Source: PHAA01 sp034927445 (GTDB lineage: Bacteria > Bacillota > Syntrophomonadia > Syntrophomonadales > Syntrophomonadaceae). Taken from it: a DNA stretch of 64,000 bases. Made by a program: the position numbers and the translations under genes. How positions within the stretch are numbered: the first letter of the stretch is position 1; every line of letters begins with the position of its first letter. Where the stretch lies: the NCBI GenBank assembly GCA_034927445.1, contig JAYFPZ010000003.1:62001-126000 (forward strand), given 5' to 3'. The notes below the pieces were generated by a model. It did not search any database, was not told the DNA's origin, and saw only the letters and a program-made list of their open reading frames with translations. Positions 51,702-61,589 of this stretch are shown here, in pieces.

Positions 51702-52362
51702 AATTAACCCCTCCCTTTGGCGATAATAATCAAATTTTTTATCATTGGTTCAGCGGAAGCTTAAGCTTCCCGTTTAGAATTACGATCTAAATCTAAAAAA
51801 TACGAGGTATACACATATCGCATCGGTAGTACGGTATATGTACACCCCAAAGAGTGATGGCGAGAATTTTGATCGGGTTGAATTACGCAGGGACCAAGTT
51901 CCTGATCACCGTTTACTCCCGATAATCGAAAAGTTTATAAAAACATACATAACAATATATTTTAAAATGTTATTTCTTGCCTCCGAATGCTATTATAAAC
52001 AAAACATTACAAAAAATAACGCTAACGAACTAACAACAATATAATTAATAATGCCTCAGGTGTCAATATGGTTTTACCGCCAAAAACCTGTTTAATGATT
52101 AAAATCAATAAACAGGCAACAGTACAGTTATTTTTTTGGCAAGTTATATCCTAGTAGTCTATAACACCTAAAATTTTAGTTCCCGCCGGCCAAATTTCCG
52201 CAGGGCTTTGTTGTCGTCAATTACAATACGTCCAGTATTCCTCTTTCCTCCGACGCCCATGGACGGGCTAGTGCAGCGGTGCCAGGAAGGCAAGGAGCTG
52301 CCGCCTCGCCCTACCAAAATTTTTCTCGACGGATAACCGAAACTTTTAGATGTTACAGACTA
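51702..52362. other. Long intergenic region between XdhC-like and stalk-domain genes
   Basis: About 660 bases without a credible gene. It contains the minus-strand terminator at 52080-52116 and, around 51805-51845, an imperfect dyad (GTATACACATA with TATATGTACAC) that could be an operator for the XdhC-like genes. Nothing else is recognised. Confidence 0.4.
52080..52116 (-). terminator. Terminator downstream of stalk-domain protein gene
   Basis: On the minus strand CCTGTTTA and TAAACAGG pair around an inner TGATT/AATCA stem and are followed by TTTTTGG. The stem is 13 pairs with one mismatch. It lies 247 bases after the stop of the upstream gene. Confidence 0.75.
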
Positions 52363-53124
52363 CTAGCAACAAATGGTCAAATCAACCAGCCGCCCATGAT
52401 CAAACGTAAATTCATAAAAAGTTCCCATTCCGCTGTTGGGGATAAAGCTGCCCCAGTACTCTATGGTGCCGTTCCAATCTCCCGGATAATTGAGGGTCGG
52501 TTCAGGGCTCCGCGGCACCCCGTATACCTGCAGAACGTCCCAGATCGAACTGTCAAGGCCGATTCCTCCAGGGGTTTTGCCTCCGCTTTGGAGCTTGAAA
52601 TATATAAAGCCATTATTGTCAGTTAGTTTAATAAAATTAACCCCGTTTACCTGGGCCAATTCCGAATCACTAATTAAATTATAGGGAGTTATATATATTT
52701 GCTCGAGGTTATCCCACTGGCTGCTGGTCATAACATGGTAACCCATTGACTCGGAGATAAATTTTACCGGAATCATAATATTGTCCCCGACAGCATACGG
52801 TGCTGCCGGCATATCAACCGGGACCTGATTTACCAGGGCTGCTCGATTTTCTGTCTGCAATTGAATCATGTTGCCGTTTCCCTGTACCGATATTATGGAC
52901 GTATTAACATCCCAGGCGGTCGCCCAGCCCATTTCACGGGCAAGGTCCTGGAGAGAAACCATAATGATCTCCTCTTTGCTTTCAGGGTCTATGTGCGTAT
53001 TTAAATAATGCGGGTATTCATCTCCGCATCCCTCCACCACTATCATCATTGCAGCCGCCGCCGAATTTATTATCCCGAACGTGAAAAACAGGCAAAACCA
53101 AACCAGCAAAACTTTTTTTCGCAA
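52363..53124 (-). CDS. Exported protein with copper amine oxidase N-terminal (stalk) domain
   Basis: A 253-residue secreted protein. Residues 1-25 are a signal peptide ending in SAAAA. The copper amine oxidase N-terminal-like domain spans about 45-140 with VSLQDLAREMGWATAWD, and PAAPYAVGDNIMIPVKFISESMGYHV, a pattern common in surface proteins of spore-forming Clostridia and not implying copper. The C-terminal ~100 residues (SIWDVLQVYGVPRSPEPTL) are unrecognised. Orientation is with spo0A downstream, but a 207-base gap and spo0A's own terminator separate them. Function unknown. Confidence 0.8.
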   Translation of the reverse strand: MRKKVLLVWFCLFFTFGIINSAAAAMMIVVEGCGDEYPHYLNTHIDPESKEEIIMVSLQDLAREMGWATAWDVNTSIISVQGNGNMIQLQTENRAALVNQVPVDMPAAPYAVGDNIMIPVKFISESMGYHVMTSSQWDNLEQIYITPYNLISDSELAQVNGVNFIKLTDNNGFIYFKLQSGGKTPGGIGLDSSIWDVLQVYGVPRSPEPTLNYPGDWNGTIEYWGSFIPNSGMGTFYEFTFDHGRLVDLTICC

Positions 53125-53223
53125 AGGTATCCCTCCGAACTTTCATTCCACTATTCACAGATATATTATGAAATCCAGGCCGCTGATATGATTAATAGGC
53201 ATTTTTTTAACCGCATTATTTAG

Positions 53224-53266
53224 CAAAAAAAAACCCTATTTAATGAAGATAATAAATTAAATAGGG
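53224..53266 (-). terminator. Terminator of spo0A
   Basis: CCCTATTTAAT and ATTAAATAGGG form a perfect 11-base stem. On the minus strand a run of nine or more T residues follows. It lies 65 bases after the spo0A stop and ends the oapA-to-spo0A run. Confidence 0.9.
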
Positions 53267-53330
53267 TAAAGATTTTGCTTGTTGTATAAAAATGATAGAT
53301 TGTCAATAGTTGGAATCCAAAATTCTCATT

Positions 53331-54134
53331 TTAACTGACTTTGCTGGCCAATCTCAGCTTATCCGCAATAATCGCAATAAATTCGGAGTTGGTAGGCTTG
53401 CCTTTCTCCCCGTTGATAGTATAGCCGAAGAATTTATTGATCCGGTCAATATCGCCCCTATCCCAGGCCAGCTCGATGGCATGACGAATAGCCCTTTCTA
53501 CCCGGCTGGGAGTGGTGTCATATTTTTTGGCGATAGTGGGATATAATTCTTTGGTTACCGCACCCAAATAGTTTATCTCTTCGGTAACCAGCATAATGGC
53601 TGCCCGCAGATATTGATATCCTTTGACATGGGCAGGCACACCTATCTCGTGAATTATACGGGTGACTTCCAGCTCCAGGTTTTTGGGAACCGGCATAGGC
53701 ATAATCACAGAGGCCGATCCTCCTCGCTTTTCCACTGACGGTCTGATATCTCTTGCAACCTGTCTGACTCTATCACCCAGAACCTGGAGGTTAAATGGCT
53801 TCAGTATGTAATAATCGGCCCCCAGTTTTTCTGCTTTCTGCGTAATATTTTCCTGGCCGAAGGCAGTCAGGATAATAATTTTAGGGCGAGGCTCCAGATT
53901 TAAGTCAGCTATCTTTTCCAGCACACCTATGCCATCCATATAAGGCATTATCAGGTCCAGAATCAAGACCTCTACTTCTTTCTTGCCTAGTACATCCAGA
54001 ACTTCCATACCATTGGAGCAGACATCGACGATCTCGAAATCTGATTCATTCGTAAAATAATCCTTTAATATGCTGCAAAATTCTCGATTATCATCTGCCA
54101 CCAGGACTTTGATTTGCTCCCTTTCACCAATCAT
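53331..54134 (-). CDS. spo0A: Sporulation master regulator Spo0A
   Basis: Response regulator that starts sporulation when phosphorylated. The receiver domain shows the acidic pair Asp14-Asp15 (VADDNREF), the phosphoryl acceptor Asp60 (LILDLIMPYMDG), Thr in ILTAFG near 92 and Lys in YILKPFN near 113. The C-terminal Spo0A DNA-binding domain starts near 150 and ends with SRVERAIRHAIELAWDRGD and FFGYTINGEKGKPTNSEFIA. Length 267 aa. It is the last of the conserved run, directly downstream of spoIVB in the usual order. Its upstream sequence holds its own promoter. Confidence 0.97.
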   Translation of the reverse strand: MIGEREQIKVLVADDNREFCSILKDYFTNESDFEIVDVCSNGMEVLDVLGKKEVEVLILDLIMPYMDGIGVLEKIADLNLEPRPKIIILTAFGQENITQKAEKLGADYYILKPFNLQVLGDRVRQVARDIRPSVEKRGGSASVIMPMPVPKNLELEVTRIIHEIGVPAHVKGYQYLRAAIMLVTEEINYLGAVTKELYPTIAKKYDTTPSRVERAIRHAIELAWDRGDIDRINKFFGYTINGEKGKPTNSEFIAIIADKLRLASKVS

Positions 54135-54181
54135 TAAGATTAAACCCCCCTCATCCCTTTCATAGTGCGTACATTGTAAAT

Positions 54182-54210
54182 TATATTATCGCTTTTCGAC
54201 GATAGGTCAA
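54182..54210 (-). promoter_or_regulatory. Promoter of spo0A with 0A-like box
   Basis: TTGACC (54210-54205) and AATATA (54187-54182) are 17 bases apart on the minus strand. Between them CGTCGAA (54201-54195) matches the Spo0A-box TGTCGAA at six of seven positions. Self-control of spo0A is known in Bacillus; here it is a suggestion from sequence. Confidence 0.5.
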
Positions 54211-54299
54211 AATTTACCTCTTTTTTTAATCCACTAAATTACACATTTATCTGGCATTCATTGTCATAATGATACAACTTAATACATTTCTGAGCGTGT

Positions 54300-55691
54300 T
54301 CAAATTTCAGGGGTTTTGCATGAAAGGGTTACTCCAGCAGCCAAAGATGGGGGATCAATTTCTGCAAAAATTGTCGAAACTTTCTTTTCGGCTGGGGGCA
54401 GATTAGCCATTTCCGACAGGATATTATCCATATAAATGCCATAACCGGTTTGAGGATCATTTAGGAATACATGAGTAACTGCTCCCACCAGGCGGTCATC
54501 TTGAATAATGGGGCTGCCGCTCATCCCTTGAATAATACCGCCAGTCAAGCTGAGCAAACGCGGGTCGGTAACCCGGATGACCATATCTTTGCCGTTTTGG
54601 CGCAGGGAATTTACTTTCGTTATTTCTATATCGAATCTCTCAATGTCTTCACCGTTGACAACCGTCATTATCTGCGCTTTACCGGGTTTAACCTGATGGG
54701 CATAGGCAACTTCCAGGTTAAATTGTTCGAGCGGATTTTTTATTTCCTGGTCCAATTGTCCAAATATTCCAAAGGTTGAGTTCTTGATAATATTTCCGTT
54801 AATTGTCCCCTTCTCATCAAAAACCCCAATTTTTTCTCCCGGCCATCCCGGCCTGCCCGGTTTTACCGTCTGAATGGAGGCGCTGACGATCTTGCCTTGG
54901 GCAACATCGATGCCCTGATGAGTATCGGCATCAACGATAATATGCCCCAGGGCAGCATATTGTCTGCTGGCAGGGTCATAAAATGTCAGCGTGCCTACGC
55001 CTACCACGCCGTCCCGTACATACAGACCGATTCGGTAGCGGTCCGTCTCCGCACAGTGTACCGGGGTTATGGGAATAACTATTTCCTTACCCCTGCGGTT
55101 AATCGTAAACTGCATGGGGGTTTGCCCTTTATTGTCTATGATTGAGGCCAGATCGGTTTCGGTTGAAACCGGCTGGCTGTCCACCGCCATAATCAAATCA
55201 CCGATTTCAACCCCTTGTTCGCGGCCGGGGTAAAGTTTATCCCCATTGGTGTTGGTTATCGGTGCAAATCCCACCACCATAATACCCCGGGAGTGCAAAA
55301 ATATTCCTATGGAATGGCCTCCGACCACGACCCGGCGGGGCGGTACCGCCTCAATCTGCATAGATTTTATCGGTATATAACCCCAGAGATTGAGCATTAC
55401 ATTAACCTTGCCGGGTTTCAAAGCCATAATCTCATAGCCATTGGATTGACGTGTTATTGTAACCTCAGGATCTTCCTGCGCCGCAAAAACACTGTGGGCC
55501 GGACCTGTAACCTTCATTTCAATATTATTCTGGATTTTAGCCGGGAGGTTGATATTTATCAGATTGGCTTCTCCAACCACCATTATCTGGCTGGCCGGTA
55601 GCAGGATTATGGTCTTAACTTGAGGATTCAAACACAGGGCTACAAATAAAATGGATAATACTATCCCTATAAGCGGACGTATCTTGGGCAA
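54300..55691 (-). CDS. spoIVB: SpoIVB peptidase, SigK checkpoint protease
   Basis: Serine peptidase of family S55 that signals from the forespore to activate pro-SigK processing. An N-terminal membrane/signal segment (IGIVLSILFVALCLNPQ) is followed by a region unique to SpoIVB, a PDZ domain around 140-210 (GVEIGDLIMAVDSQPVSTETDL), and the catalytic domain. His in ALGHIIVDADTHQG near 250 and Ser in GMSGSPIIQDDRLVGAVTHVFL near 405 form the catalytic site. Length 463 aa. Position between recN and spo0A is conserved. Confidence 0.95.
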   Translation of the reverse strand: MPKIRPLIGIVLSILFVALCLNPQVKTIILLPASQIMVVGEANLININLPAKIQNNIEMKVTGPAHSVFAAQEDPEVTITRQSNGYEIMALKPGKVNVMLNLWGYIPIKSMQIEAVPPRRVVVGGHSIGIFLHSRGIMVVGFAPITNTNGDKLYPGREQGVEIGDLIMAVDSQPVSTETDLASIIDNKGQTPMQFTINRRGKEIVIPITPVHCAETDRYRIGLYVRDGVVGVGTLTFYDPASRQYAALGHIIVDADTHQGIDVAQGKIVSASIQTVKPGRPGWPGEKIGVFDEKGTINGNIIKNSTFGIFGQLDQEIKNPLEQFNLEVAYAHQVKPGKAQIMTVVNGEDIERFDIEITKVNSLRQNGKDMVIRVTDPRLLSLTGGIIQGMSGSPIIQDDRLVGAVTHVFLNDPQTGYGIYMDNILSEMANLPPAEKKVSTIFAEIDPPSLAAGVTLSCKTPEI

Positions 55692-55812
55692 GTTATTTCC
55701 CTCCCGAAAATTAGTACAGTATATTTTCTCCTTGACCCAGCTAAATATACTGGTTGTTTCGGAAGGTAAAAATATTGGTCGGCTGCCAATTCATTCTAAG
55801 TAAACAGGGGGG

Positions 55813-57510
55813 TCATGACTCTCTCCTCATTTTTTGGGCGCCGGCTATCATCTCACGGGCATGTTCCAGGGTCAGCTCCGAGTAGTCTTCCCCATCCAGC
55901 ATCCGCGCAATCTCTGATTCCTTGGCCGGGGCGTCCAAATTTCTGACCCGGGTAAAGGTTTTATCGCCTTCAACATACTTCCCAATATTAAAGTTTTTAT
56001 GACCATAACTGGCTACCTGGGGAGAATGAGTGACCAGTATCAGCTGATGGCTCTGGGATAATTCTGCCAGTTTGCGCGCCACGGAGTTTAAGGCTGTTCC
56101 CCCCAGTCCCACATCTATTTCATCAAAAATAAGGGTGGGAATACTATAGACCCCAGCCAGAGCTGTTTTCAGCGCCAATATGAATCGTGAAACTTCCCCC
56201 CCCGATGCAATCCGGGCAACCGGTTTCAATTCCTCACCCGGGTTGGCCGAGAAAAGAAAATCAACCTTATCCATCCCGTTAATACTCGGAACCTCTTTAT
56301 TCTCCACCGAAACTTCGAAATTAATATCGGGCATATGGAGATCAAGCATCTCCTGCAGAACTTTTTCCTTAAGGCGCCTGGCGCCAAGGGCGCGCTGGCT
56401 GCTCAGTTCAGCCGCCAGGCGCATATACTCCGCATTGAGCTGGGCCAGTTCGGCCTCGATTTTATCCTGTTGTTCTTCGTTTTCCTCCAGGTTTTTCCTT
56501 TCAATTTGAGCCTTTTCCAGATAGCTTAAAATATCCTTTATAGTATCTCCATATTTATTTTTTAACTTGCTGATAAGGTAAAGACGATTTTCTGCCTCTT
56601 CCAGCTCACCCGGTTCAAATTCAAGCTTGGCTTTAAAGTCGGCAATGCGCTGCGCCAGGTCCTGCAGGGCATAATAGACTGTTTCCAAGGGTTCAATCAA
56701 CTCTCCGAAAAAGCTGTCCTTTTTAAGTTCAGCCGCCACATCCATGGCGCTGGATACCTGATCGCAGGCACTGGCGGCTTCATCTGAATTATAGAGCAGT
56801 TGTAGAACCCGCTGGCTGCCCTCCAACAATCTGCCGGCGTTTTTAATTCTGTCCCTTAACTCCTTCAATTCTCCTTCTTCATTTTCACAGAGCCGGCTGT
56901 CTTCAATCTCTTTGATCTGATAATTCAGGAAATCCAAACGCTGCACACGGTTTTGCATGTTCAGCTTCAATTCCTGCAGCTGTTTTTGCTTCGCTGCCAG
57001 CAAGCGGTACAGTGAAGCCAGTTTTTGCCTTAATTCCTCGGCTTGCCCGCCAAAACCGTCTATATAATTCAGGTAGTTGCCGGGTCTTAAAATATTTTGG
57101 CGTTCATTTTGCAGATGCATATCAACCAAAAAAGTACTCAAGGACTTTAAAGCGGCGGCGGTAACCGGGCGCCCGTTGATACGCGCGCCGGTCTTGCCGT
57201 TCGGGTTGATTTCCCGGCTGACAATCAGCCCCTCATCCTCGTCAACCTCGTCTATCAGTCCCTGTTCCCATAAAAAAATGCGGGCGTCATTATTGCCGCT
57301 CACATCAAATACTCCTTCAACCAGAGCCTTACGGCTCTTATCCCTGATAAAATCGCTGTTTATTCTATCTCCCATCAACAAGCCCAGAGCATCGATAATG
57401 ATTGATTTTCCCGCTCCGGTTTCGCCGCTTAAAATGTTTAAACCGGCCGCAAATTCCATTCTAAGTTCTTCAATCAAGACAAAGTTGCTGATATAGATCT
57501 CCTGTAGCAT
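55813..57510 (-). CDS. recN: DNA repair ATPase RecN
   Basis: SMC-like protein for double-strand break repair. The N-terminal Walker A is LSGETGAGKSIIIDAL near residue 27. Two coiled-coil arms occupy about 150-380. The C-terminal head has ARIASGGEVSRFILALK (signature), TLIFDEIDVGLGG (Walker B) and HQLILVTHSPQVASYGH. Length 565 aa is normal. It lies between argR and spoIVB in the conserved order, with 121 bases before spoIVB. Confidence 0.96.
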   Translation of the reverse strand: MLQEIYISNFVLIEELRMEFAAGLNILSGETGAGKSIIIDALGLLMGDRINSDFIRDKSRKALVEGVFDVSGNNDARIFLWEQGLIDEVDEDEGLIVSREINPNGKTGARINGRPVTAAALKSLSTFLVDMHLQNERQNILRPGNYLNYIDGFGGQAEELRQKLASLYRLLAAKQKQLQELKLNMQNRVQRLDFLNYQIKEIEDSRLCENEEGELKELRDRIKNAGRLLEGSQRVLQLLYNSDEAASACDQVSSAMDVAAELKKDSFFGELIEPLETVYYALQDLAQRIADFKAKLEFEPGELEEAENRLYLISKLKNKYGDTIKDILSYLEKAQIERKNLEENEEQQDKIEAELAQLNAEYMRLAAELSSQRALGARRLKEKVLQEMLDLHMPDINFEVSVENKEVPSINGMDKVDFLFSANPGEELKPVARIASGGEVSRFILALKTALAGVYSIPTLIFDEIDVGLGGTALNSVARKLAELSQSHQLILVTHSPQVASYGHKNFNIGKYVEGDKTFTRVRNLDAPAKESEIARMLDGEDYSELTLEHAREMIAGAQKMRRES

Positions 57511-57567
57511 AATATACCCCTCTATAATCCCGTCGGCTAAGGCGTAAGGGAGTCGACTCTCTTATGC

Positions 57568-58017
57568 CTAAGGCAAAAGCATACGGAAAACGTCCAATAC
57601 TTCTTCAATTGCTTCGCTGGGTTTAACTACCATAAATATAGTATCGTCTCCGGCTACCGTCCCTAGTATATGGCCGTTGTCCATGGCATCAATCAGGGAG
57701 GCTATGGATTGGGCCGCTCCCGGAACTGTTTTTATTACCACAATGTTCTCACTATGGTCGCAATGAACAACCGATTCCTGAAATATGCGCTTCATGCGAG
57801 CCATGGAACTTTTCGGACCGCGGGCATCAGGCCAGGCATAATAATACCCTTGATCATCCGGGATCTTGATCAGGCTTAGCTCTTTAATATCGCGGGAAAC
57901 GGTAGCTTGAGTAACATCATACCCCCGGTTCCTCAATTCCTCGCACAGTTCCTCCTGGGTGCTTATGCGCTCACTGTTCAGTATTTCCCGTATGGTAAAA
58001 TGTCTTCTGGATTTCAT
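57568..58017 (-). CDS. argR: Arginine repressor ArgR
   Basis: Arginine-responsive hexameric regulator. The winged helix N-terminus shows RHFTIREILNSERISTQEELCEEL and DVTQATVSRDIKELSLIKI; the C-terminal oligomerisation domain has GAAQSIASLIDAMDNGHILGTVAGDDTIFMV with the arginine-contact Asp pair. About 149 aa. I chose the ATG at 58017, which follows GGGGGG by five bases; the frame is open to 58044 next to the nadK stop. Its place between nadK and recN is the standard Firmicute arrangement. Confidence 0.95.
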   Translation of the reverse strand: MKSRRHFTIREILNSERISTQEELCEELRNRGYDVTQATVSRDIKELSLIKIPDDQGYYYAWPDARGPKSSMARMKRIFQESVVHCDHSENIVVIKTVPGAAQSIASLIDAMDNGHILGTVAGDDTIFMVVKPSEAIEEVLDVFRMLLP

Positions 58018-58059
58018 GGCTGCCCCCCAACACCGATGCCTCAACCCTTTTTAGTCGGT

Positions 58060-58875
58060 TTAATCTTCACCATTGCGCTGCAAGCGCTTCATTATTGTCT
58101 GAAAGAAGTGACGCGGCCTCATATTAACCAATTTCAATTTGGGCTGGGCCTTATTAATTTTAATTACAGAATTTTCCTTGCCCTCAATTTTAACCTGACC
58201 ATCAATAGATATCAAGGCTTCCGCTGCGCGCACTGGTATAAGCTCGATCTCCTTATCCGCGGCAATTATCATCGGTCGTTTGTTCAATAAATAGGAAGTA
58301 ATCGGGGTCATTATGAATACGTCCAAGGCCGGGTCGGTAATCGGTCCGCCGCAGGAAAGAGAGTAGGCGGTCGATCCGCTGGGGGTGGCTACAACCATAC
58401 CATCCCCGCGATACAAGGCATGCTCTCGGCCTCCTATTCTTACATCTATGTTTATTACCCGAGCGCTGTTGGATTTAAGGCTGACTTCATTGAGGCTGTA
58501 TACTTTATCAACCAGGTTCTTACCCTGGTAGATCCTTACTTCCAGCATCATTCGTTCTTCAAGGTCATAATCGCCCTGGATAAACCGGTCCAGGTATTGA
58601 TCCAGCTCTTCCACCCCGATGCTGCTGAGGAATCCGACTGTTCCCATATTCACCCCTAATACCGGTACATTCCGTTCCAGGTACTGACGGGCAGCTCGGA
58701 TCATGGTTCCATCTCCGCCCAGAACCATAATTGCATCAAAACTCTCACTGGTAATGTCCGCCGGGCTGCTGTCGATTAATACCTCGATTCCTGCTTCTCC
58801 CAGCTTGGCTGCTACTTTATCACCCATCAGCAGTGTGCTTTTGAGGATCTTGTTGTTAACCAATAATATTTTCAC
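58060..58875 (-). CDS. nadK: NAD kinase
   Basis: Phosphorylates NAD to NADP. The phosphate donor site GGDGT lies near residue 54 (VLGGDGTMIRAAR), the NAD contact NEVSLKSNSARVINIDV near 127 (Asn-Glu) and the glycine-rich YRGDGMVVATPSGSTAYSLSCGGP near 154. Length 271 aa is normal. It starts three bases after the tlyA stop, so the genes are coupled. Confidence 0.95.
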   Translation of the reverse strand: MKILLVNNKILKSTLLMGDKVAAKLGEAGIEVLIDSSPADITSESFDAIMVLGGDGTMIRAARQYLERNVPVLGVNMGTVGFLSSIGVEELDQYLDRFIQGDYDLEERMMLEVRIYQGKNLVDKVYSLNEVSLKSNSARVINIDVRIGGREHALYRGDGMVVATPSGSTAYSLSCGGPITDPALDVFIMTPITSYLLNKRPMIIAADKEIELIPVRAAEALISIDGQVKIEGKENSVIKINKAQPKLKLVNMRPRHFFQTIMKRLQRNGED

Positions 58876-58878
58876 TGA

Positions 58879-59685
58879 TCAACCCTCCAGGATCGTATGC
58901 GCTTTCAGAACTACCTCCCCCACCAATTCTGCTATCGGTTCCAAAGGTTGCAGCTTTTTTTTCAGATGTATGAAATATTCAATATTGCCTTGTGGTCCTT
59001 TAATATGTGAAAAACTCAGGCCTACGCAGTTTAAGCCGGTAAGGCCGGCTCCGTTTATACAATTCAGCAATACTTCGCGATGGACGGCCGGGTCCCTTAC
59101 CACCCCTTTTTTGCCTACCTTGTCCTTGCCGGCTTCGAACTGGGGTTTGATAAGACAGATTATTTCTCCCTCATCTTTCAACAAATTGGCGATTACCGGA
59201 AAGATCAGACGGGTGGAAATAAAGGAAACATCCATAGTGATCAGATCTACCGGTTCACCCAGCTCCGCCGGAGTATAATAACGGATATTGGTGCGTTCAA
59301 TAACTTTGACGCGCGGATCATTGCGCAGCGACCAGGCCAATTGCCCATAACCCACATCAAGGGCAAATACCCGGGCGGCGCCATTCTGCAAGGCACAGTC
59401 CGTATAACCGCCGGTGGAGGCGCCTATATCCAGAACGACTTTACCGGCCATATCCACCTGGAAATCTGCTATTGCCCCCTCCAGCTTGAAGCCCCCCCGG
59501 CTCACATATTTTGAGGCGCGGGGTTCCAATTGCAGCCGAACGTCTTCTTCAAACTTGGTCCCCGGTTTATCTATGCGGGAGCCATTGACCATTACTTCGC
59601 CGGCCAGGATCATAGCCCGGGCCTTTTCCCGGCTGTCAGCCAGACCCTGGGCATAAAGCAGGCTGTCCAGTCTAACTTTTGCCAA
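58879..59685 (-). CDS. tlyA: TlyA-family rRNA 2'-O-methyltransferase
   Basis: S4 plus FtsJ-type methyltransferase, which in Mycobacterium modifies 16S and 23S rRNA riboses. The S4 domain covers residues 1-65 (RLDSLLYAQGLADSREKARAMILAGEVMVNG). The Rossmann domain shows GKVVLDIGASTGGYTDCALQNGA near 78, and the catalytic Lys/Asp/Lys/Glu pattern includes LITMDVSFIS near 152 and ICLIKPQFEAGKDKVGKKG near 182. Length 268 aa. It overlaps the dxs stop by 14 bases. Part of the conserved dxs-tlyA-nadK run. Confidence 0.94.
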   Translation of the reverse strand: MAKVRLDSLLYAQGLADSREKARAMILAGEVMVNGSRIDKPGTKFEEDVRLQLEPRASKYVSRGGFKLEGAIADFQVDMAGKVVLDIGASTGGYTDCALQNGAARVFALDVGYGQLAWSLRNDPRVKVIERTNIRYYTPAELGEPVDLITMDVSFISTRLIFPVIANLLKDEGEIICLIKPQFEAGKDKVGKKGVVRDPAVHREVLLNCINGAGLTGLNCVGLSFSHIKGPQGNIEYFIHLKKKLQPLEPIAELVGEVVLKAHTILEG

Positions 59686-61585
59686 TTTTACGCAACTCCA
59701 CAGTCCGGCGGGTCTCCATTTCCGGCCACTTGTTCAAGACTCTCTCTACGATCGTTTCCGGTTCCATATTTAACAGATCAAATAAAATGTCAACCCGGCC
59801 ATGTTCGATAAATTCATCCGGAATGCCGATACGGACCAGTTCGCTGTTTAATCCTTGATCTGACAGAGCTTCCAGGACGGCAGTGCCAAACCCGTTGGTG
59901 ACCGCATTGTCTTCAATGGTAACAATACGTTTGAATCTGCACCCGATATCAGTAATTAGGGCTGTATCAAGGGGTTTTAGGAAACGGGCGTTAACCAGTT
60001 CCGCACTTACACCCTTCTCTTTTAATAATTGAGCCACATCAGCAGCAATTCCCACCGCCCGGCCTATGGCCAAGATTGCCAGGTCGTGGCCCGGGCTCAA
60101 TATCCGGGCGGTAGCGGCGGGAATGAGGTGCGGTTCTGCCTCAACCGCTGTTCCTTCCCCTGCCCCCCTCGGGTACCTCAAGGCCACCGGCGTGTTCATG
60201 GCTAAGGCGGTGTGGAGCATATCGACAAACTCATTCTCATTAGCCGGAGCCAAAATAGTCATATTGGGAATGTGCCGCAGATAAGACAGGTCATAAATCC
60301 CGTGGTGGGTGGGCCCGTCTTCCCCGACCAGACCGGCTCGGTCTACGGCTAATACCACCGGCAGGTTCTGCAGGGCCACATCGTGAATTATTTGATCGTA
60401 AGCCCGCTGCAGGAAAGTAGAATATATGCTGACCACTGGCTTCAAACCAACTCGCGCCATCCCTGCCGCCATGGTCACGGCATGCTGCTCACAGATCCCC
60501 ACATCAAAAAACCGCTCCGGATACTGCCGGGCAAAACCGGTCAACCCGGTACCGCTGGTCATAGCCGCGGTTATGGCTACCACCCGTTCATCCCGGGCGG
60601 CAATATCTACCATAGTTTCTCCGAAGATTTCAGTGTAGGTTTTAAGTGCTTTTTTTAACTGTTGTCCGGTTTCAATGTCAAAAGGACCCACTCCGTGAAA
60701 TAAATCCGGATTCTTCCGCGCCGGTTCATAACCGCGGCCTTTCTCGGTAATGGTATGGATCAACACCGGTCCCTTCATTTTACGGGCATTTTTAAGCATA
60801 GGGATGAGGGCATTGAAGTCGTGCCCGTTAATAGGCCCGACATAAGTAAACCCCAATTCTTCAAACCATATTCCGGGAACCATAAGATATTTTACCGTAT
60901 CTTTCAATCTTCCCGCTGCCCGGGCTATATTCGGGCCAATCCCGGGAATCTTGGTTAATACATTTTCAACTTCCTCTTTGGTACGGGAATAGGAGGGATC
61001 GGTGCGCAGGCGGTTGAGATAGCTGGACATGGCCCCTACATTTTTGGAAATGGACATCTCGTTATCGTTAAGAATGACAATTAAATCCCGTCCCTCATTG
61101 CCGGCGTGATTCAAGGCTTCGTAGGTCATCCCCCCGGTCATGGCTCCATCTCCGGTAACCGCAACCACCGCATATTTTTGTTTTTGAATATCCCGTGCCA
61201 GAGCCATTCCCAAGGCAGCCGATATGGAAGTGCTGCTGTGGCCGGTATTGAAAACATCATAAACCGATTCCTCATGCTTGGGGAAACCGCTGAGGCCTCC
61301 AAACTGTCTGAGGCTGTTCATCCTTTCCTTGCGACCGGTTAATATTTTATGAGTATAACTTTGGTGGCCTACATCCCAGATTATTTTGTCATAAGGGGTA
61401 TCGAAAACATAATGCAGCGCGATGGTAAGCTCCACTACGCCCAGATTGGAGGCCAGGTGCCCGCCACAGGCAGCCACGCTGTCTATCAAAACACCCCTGA
61501 TTTCAGCAGCCAAAACGTTCATTTCCGCGATGGTAAGCTGCTTTAAATCCAGGGGCAAATTAATTCGTTCCAGTACCTTATCCAA
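59672..61585 (-). CDS. dxs: 1-deoxy-D-xylulose-5-phosphate synthase
   Basis: Thiamine-diphosphate enzyme that makes DXP from pyruvate and glyceraldehyde 3-phosphate, the first step of the MEP isoprenoid pathway and also the feed for ThiG. Landmarks: HYVFDTPYDKIIWDVGHQSY near 60, VTGDGAMTGGMTYEALNHAG near 145 (ThDP motif), NDNEMSISKNVGAMS near 175, and FDVGICEQHAVTMAAGMAR near 365. The transketolase C-domain is intact. Length 637 aa. Start ATG 61585 lies five bases after the oapA stop. Confidence 0.97.
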   Translation of the reverse strand: MDKVLERINLPLDLKQLTIAEMNVLAAEIRGVLIDSVAACGGHLASNLGVVELTIALHYVFDTPYDKIIWDVGHQSYTHKILTGRKERMNSLRQFGGLSGFPKHEESVYDVFNTGHSSTSISAALGMALARDIQKQKYAVVAVTGDGAMTGGMTYEALNHAGNEGRDLIVILNDNEMSISKNVGAMSSYLNRLRTDPSYSRTKEEVENVLTKIPGIGPNIARAAGRLKDTVKYLMVPGIWFEELGFTYVGPINGHDFNALIPMLKNARKMKGPVLIHTITEKGRGYEPARKNPDLFHGVGPFDIETGQQLKKALKTYTEIFGETMVDIAARDERVVAITAAMTSGTGLTGFARQYPERFFDVGICEQHAVTMAAGMARVGLKPVVSIYSTFLQRAYDQIIHDVALQNLPVVLAVDRAGLVGEDGPTHHGIYDLSYLRHIPNMTILAPANENEFVDMLHTALAMNTPVALRYPRGAGEGTAVEAEPHLIPAATARILSPGHDLAILAIGRAVGIAADVAQLLKEKGVSAELVNARFLKPLDTALITDIGCRFKRIVTIEDNAVTNGFGTAVLEALSDQGLNSELVRIGIPDEFIEHGRVDILFDLLNMEPETIVERVLNKWPEMETRRTVELRKIGKS

Positions 61586-61589
61586 GAAG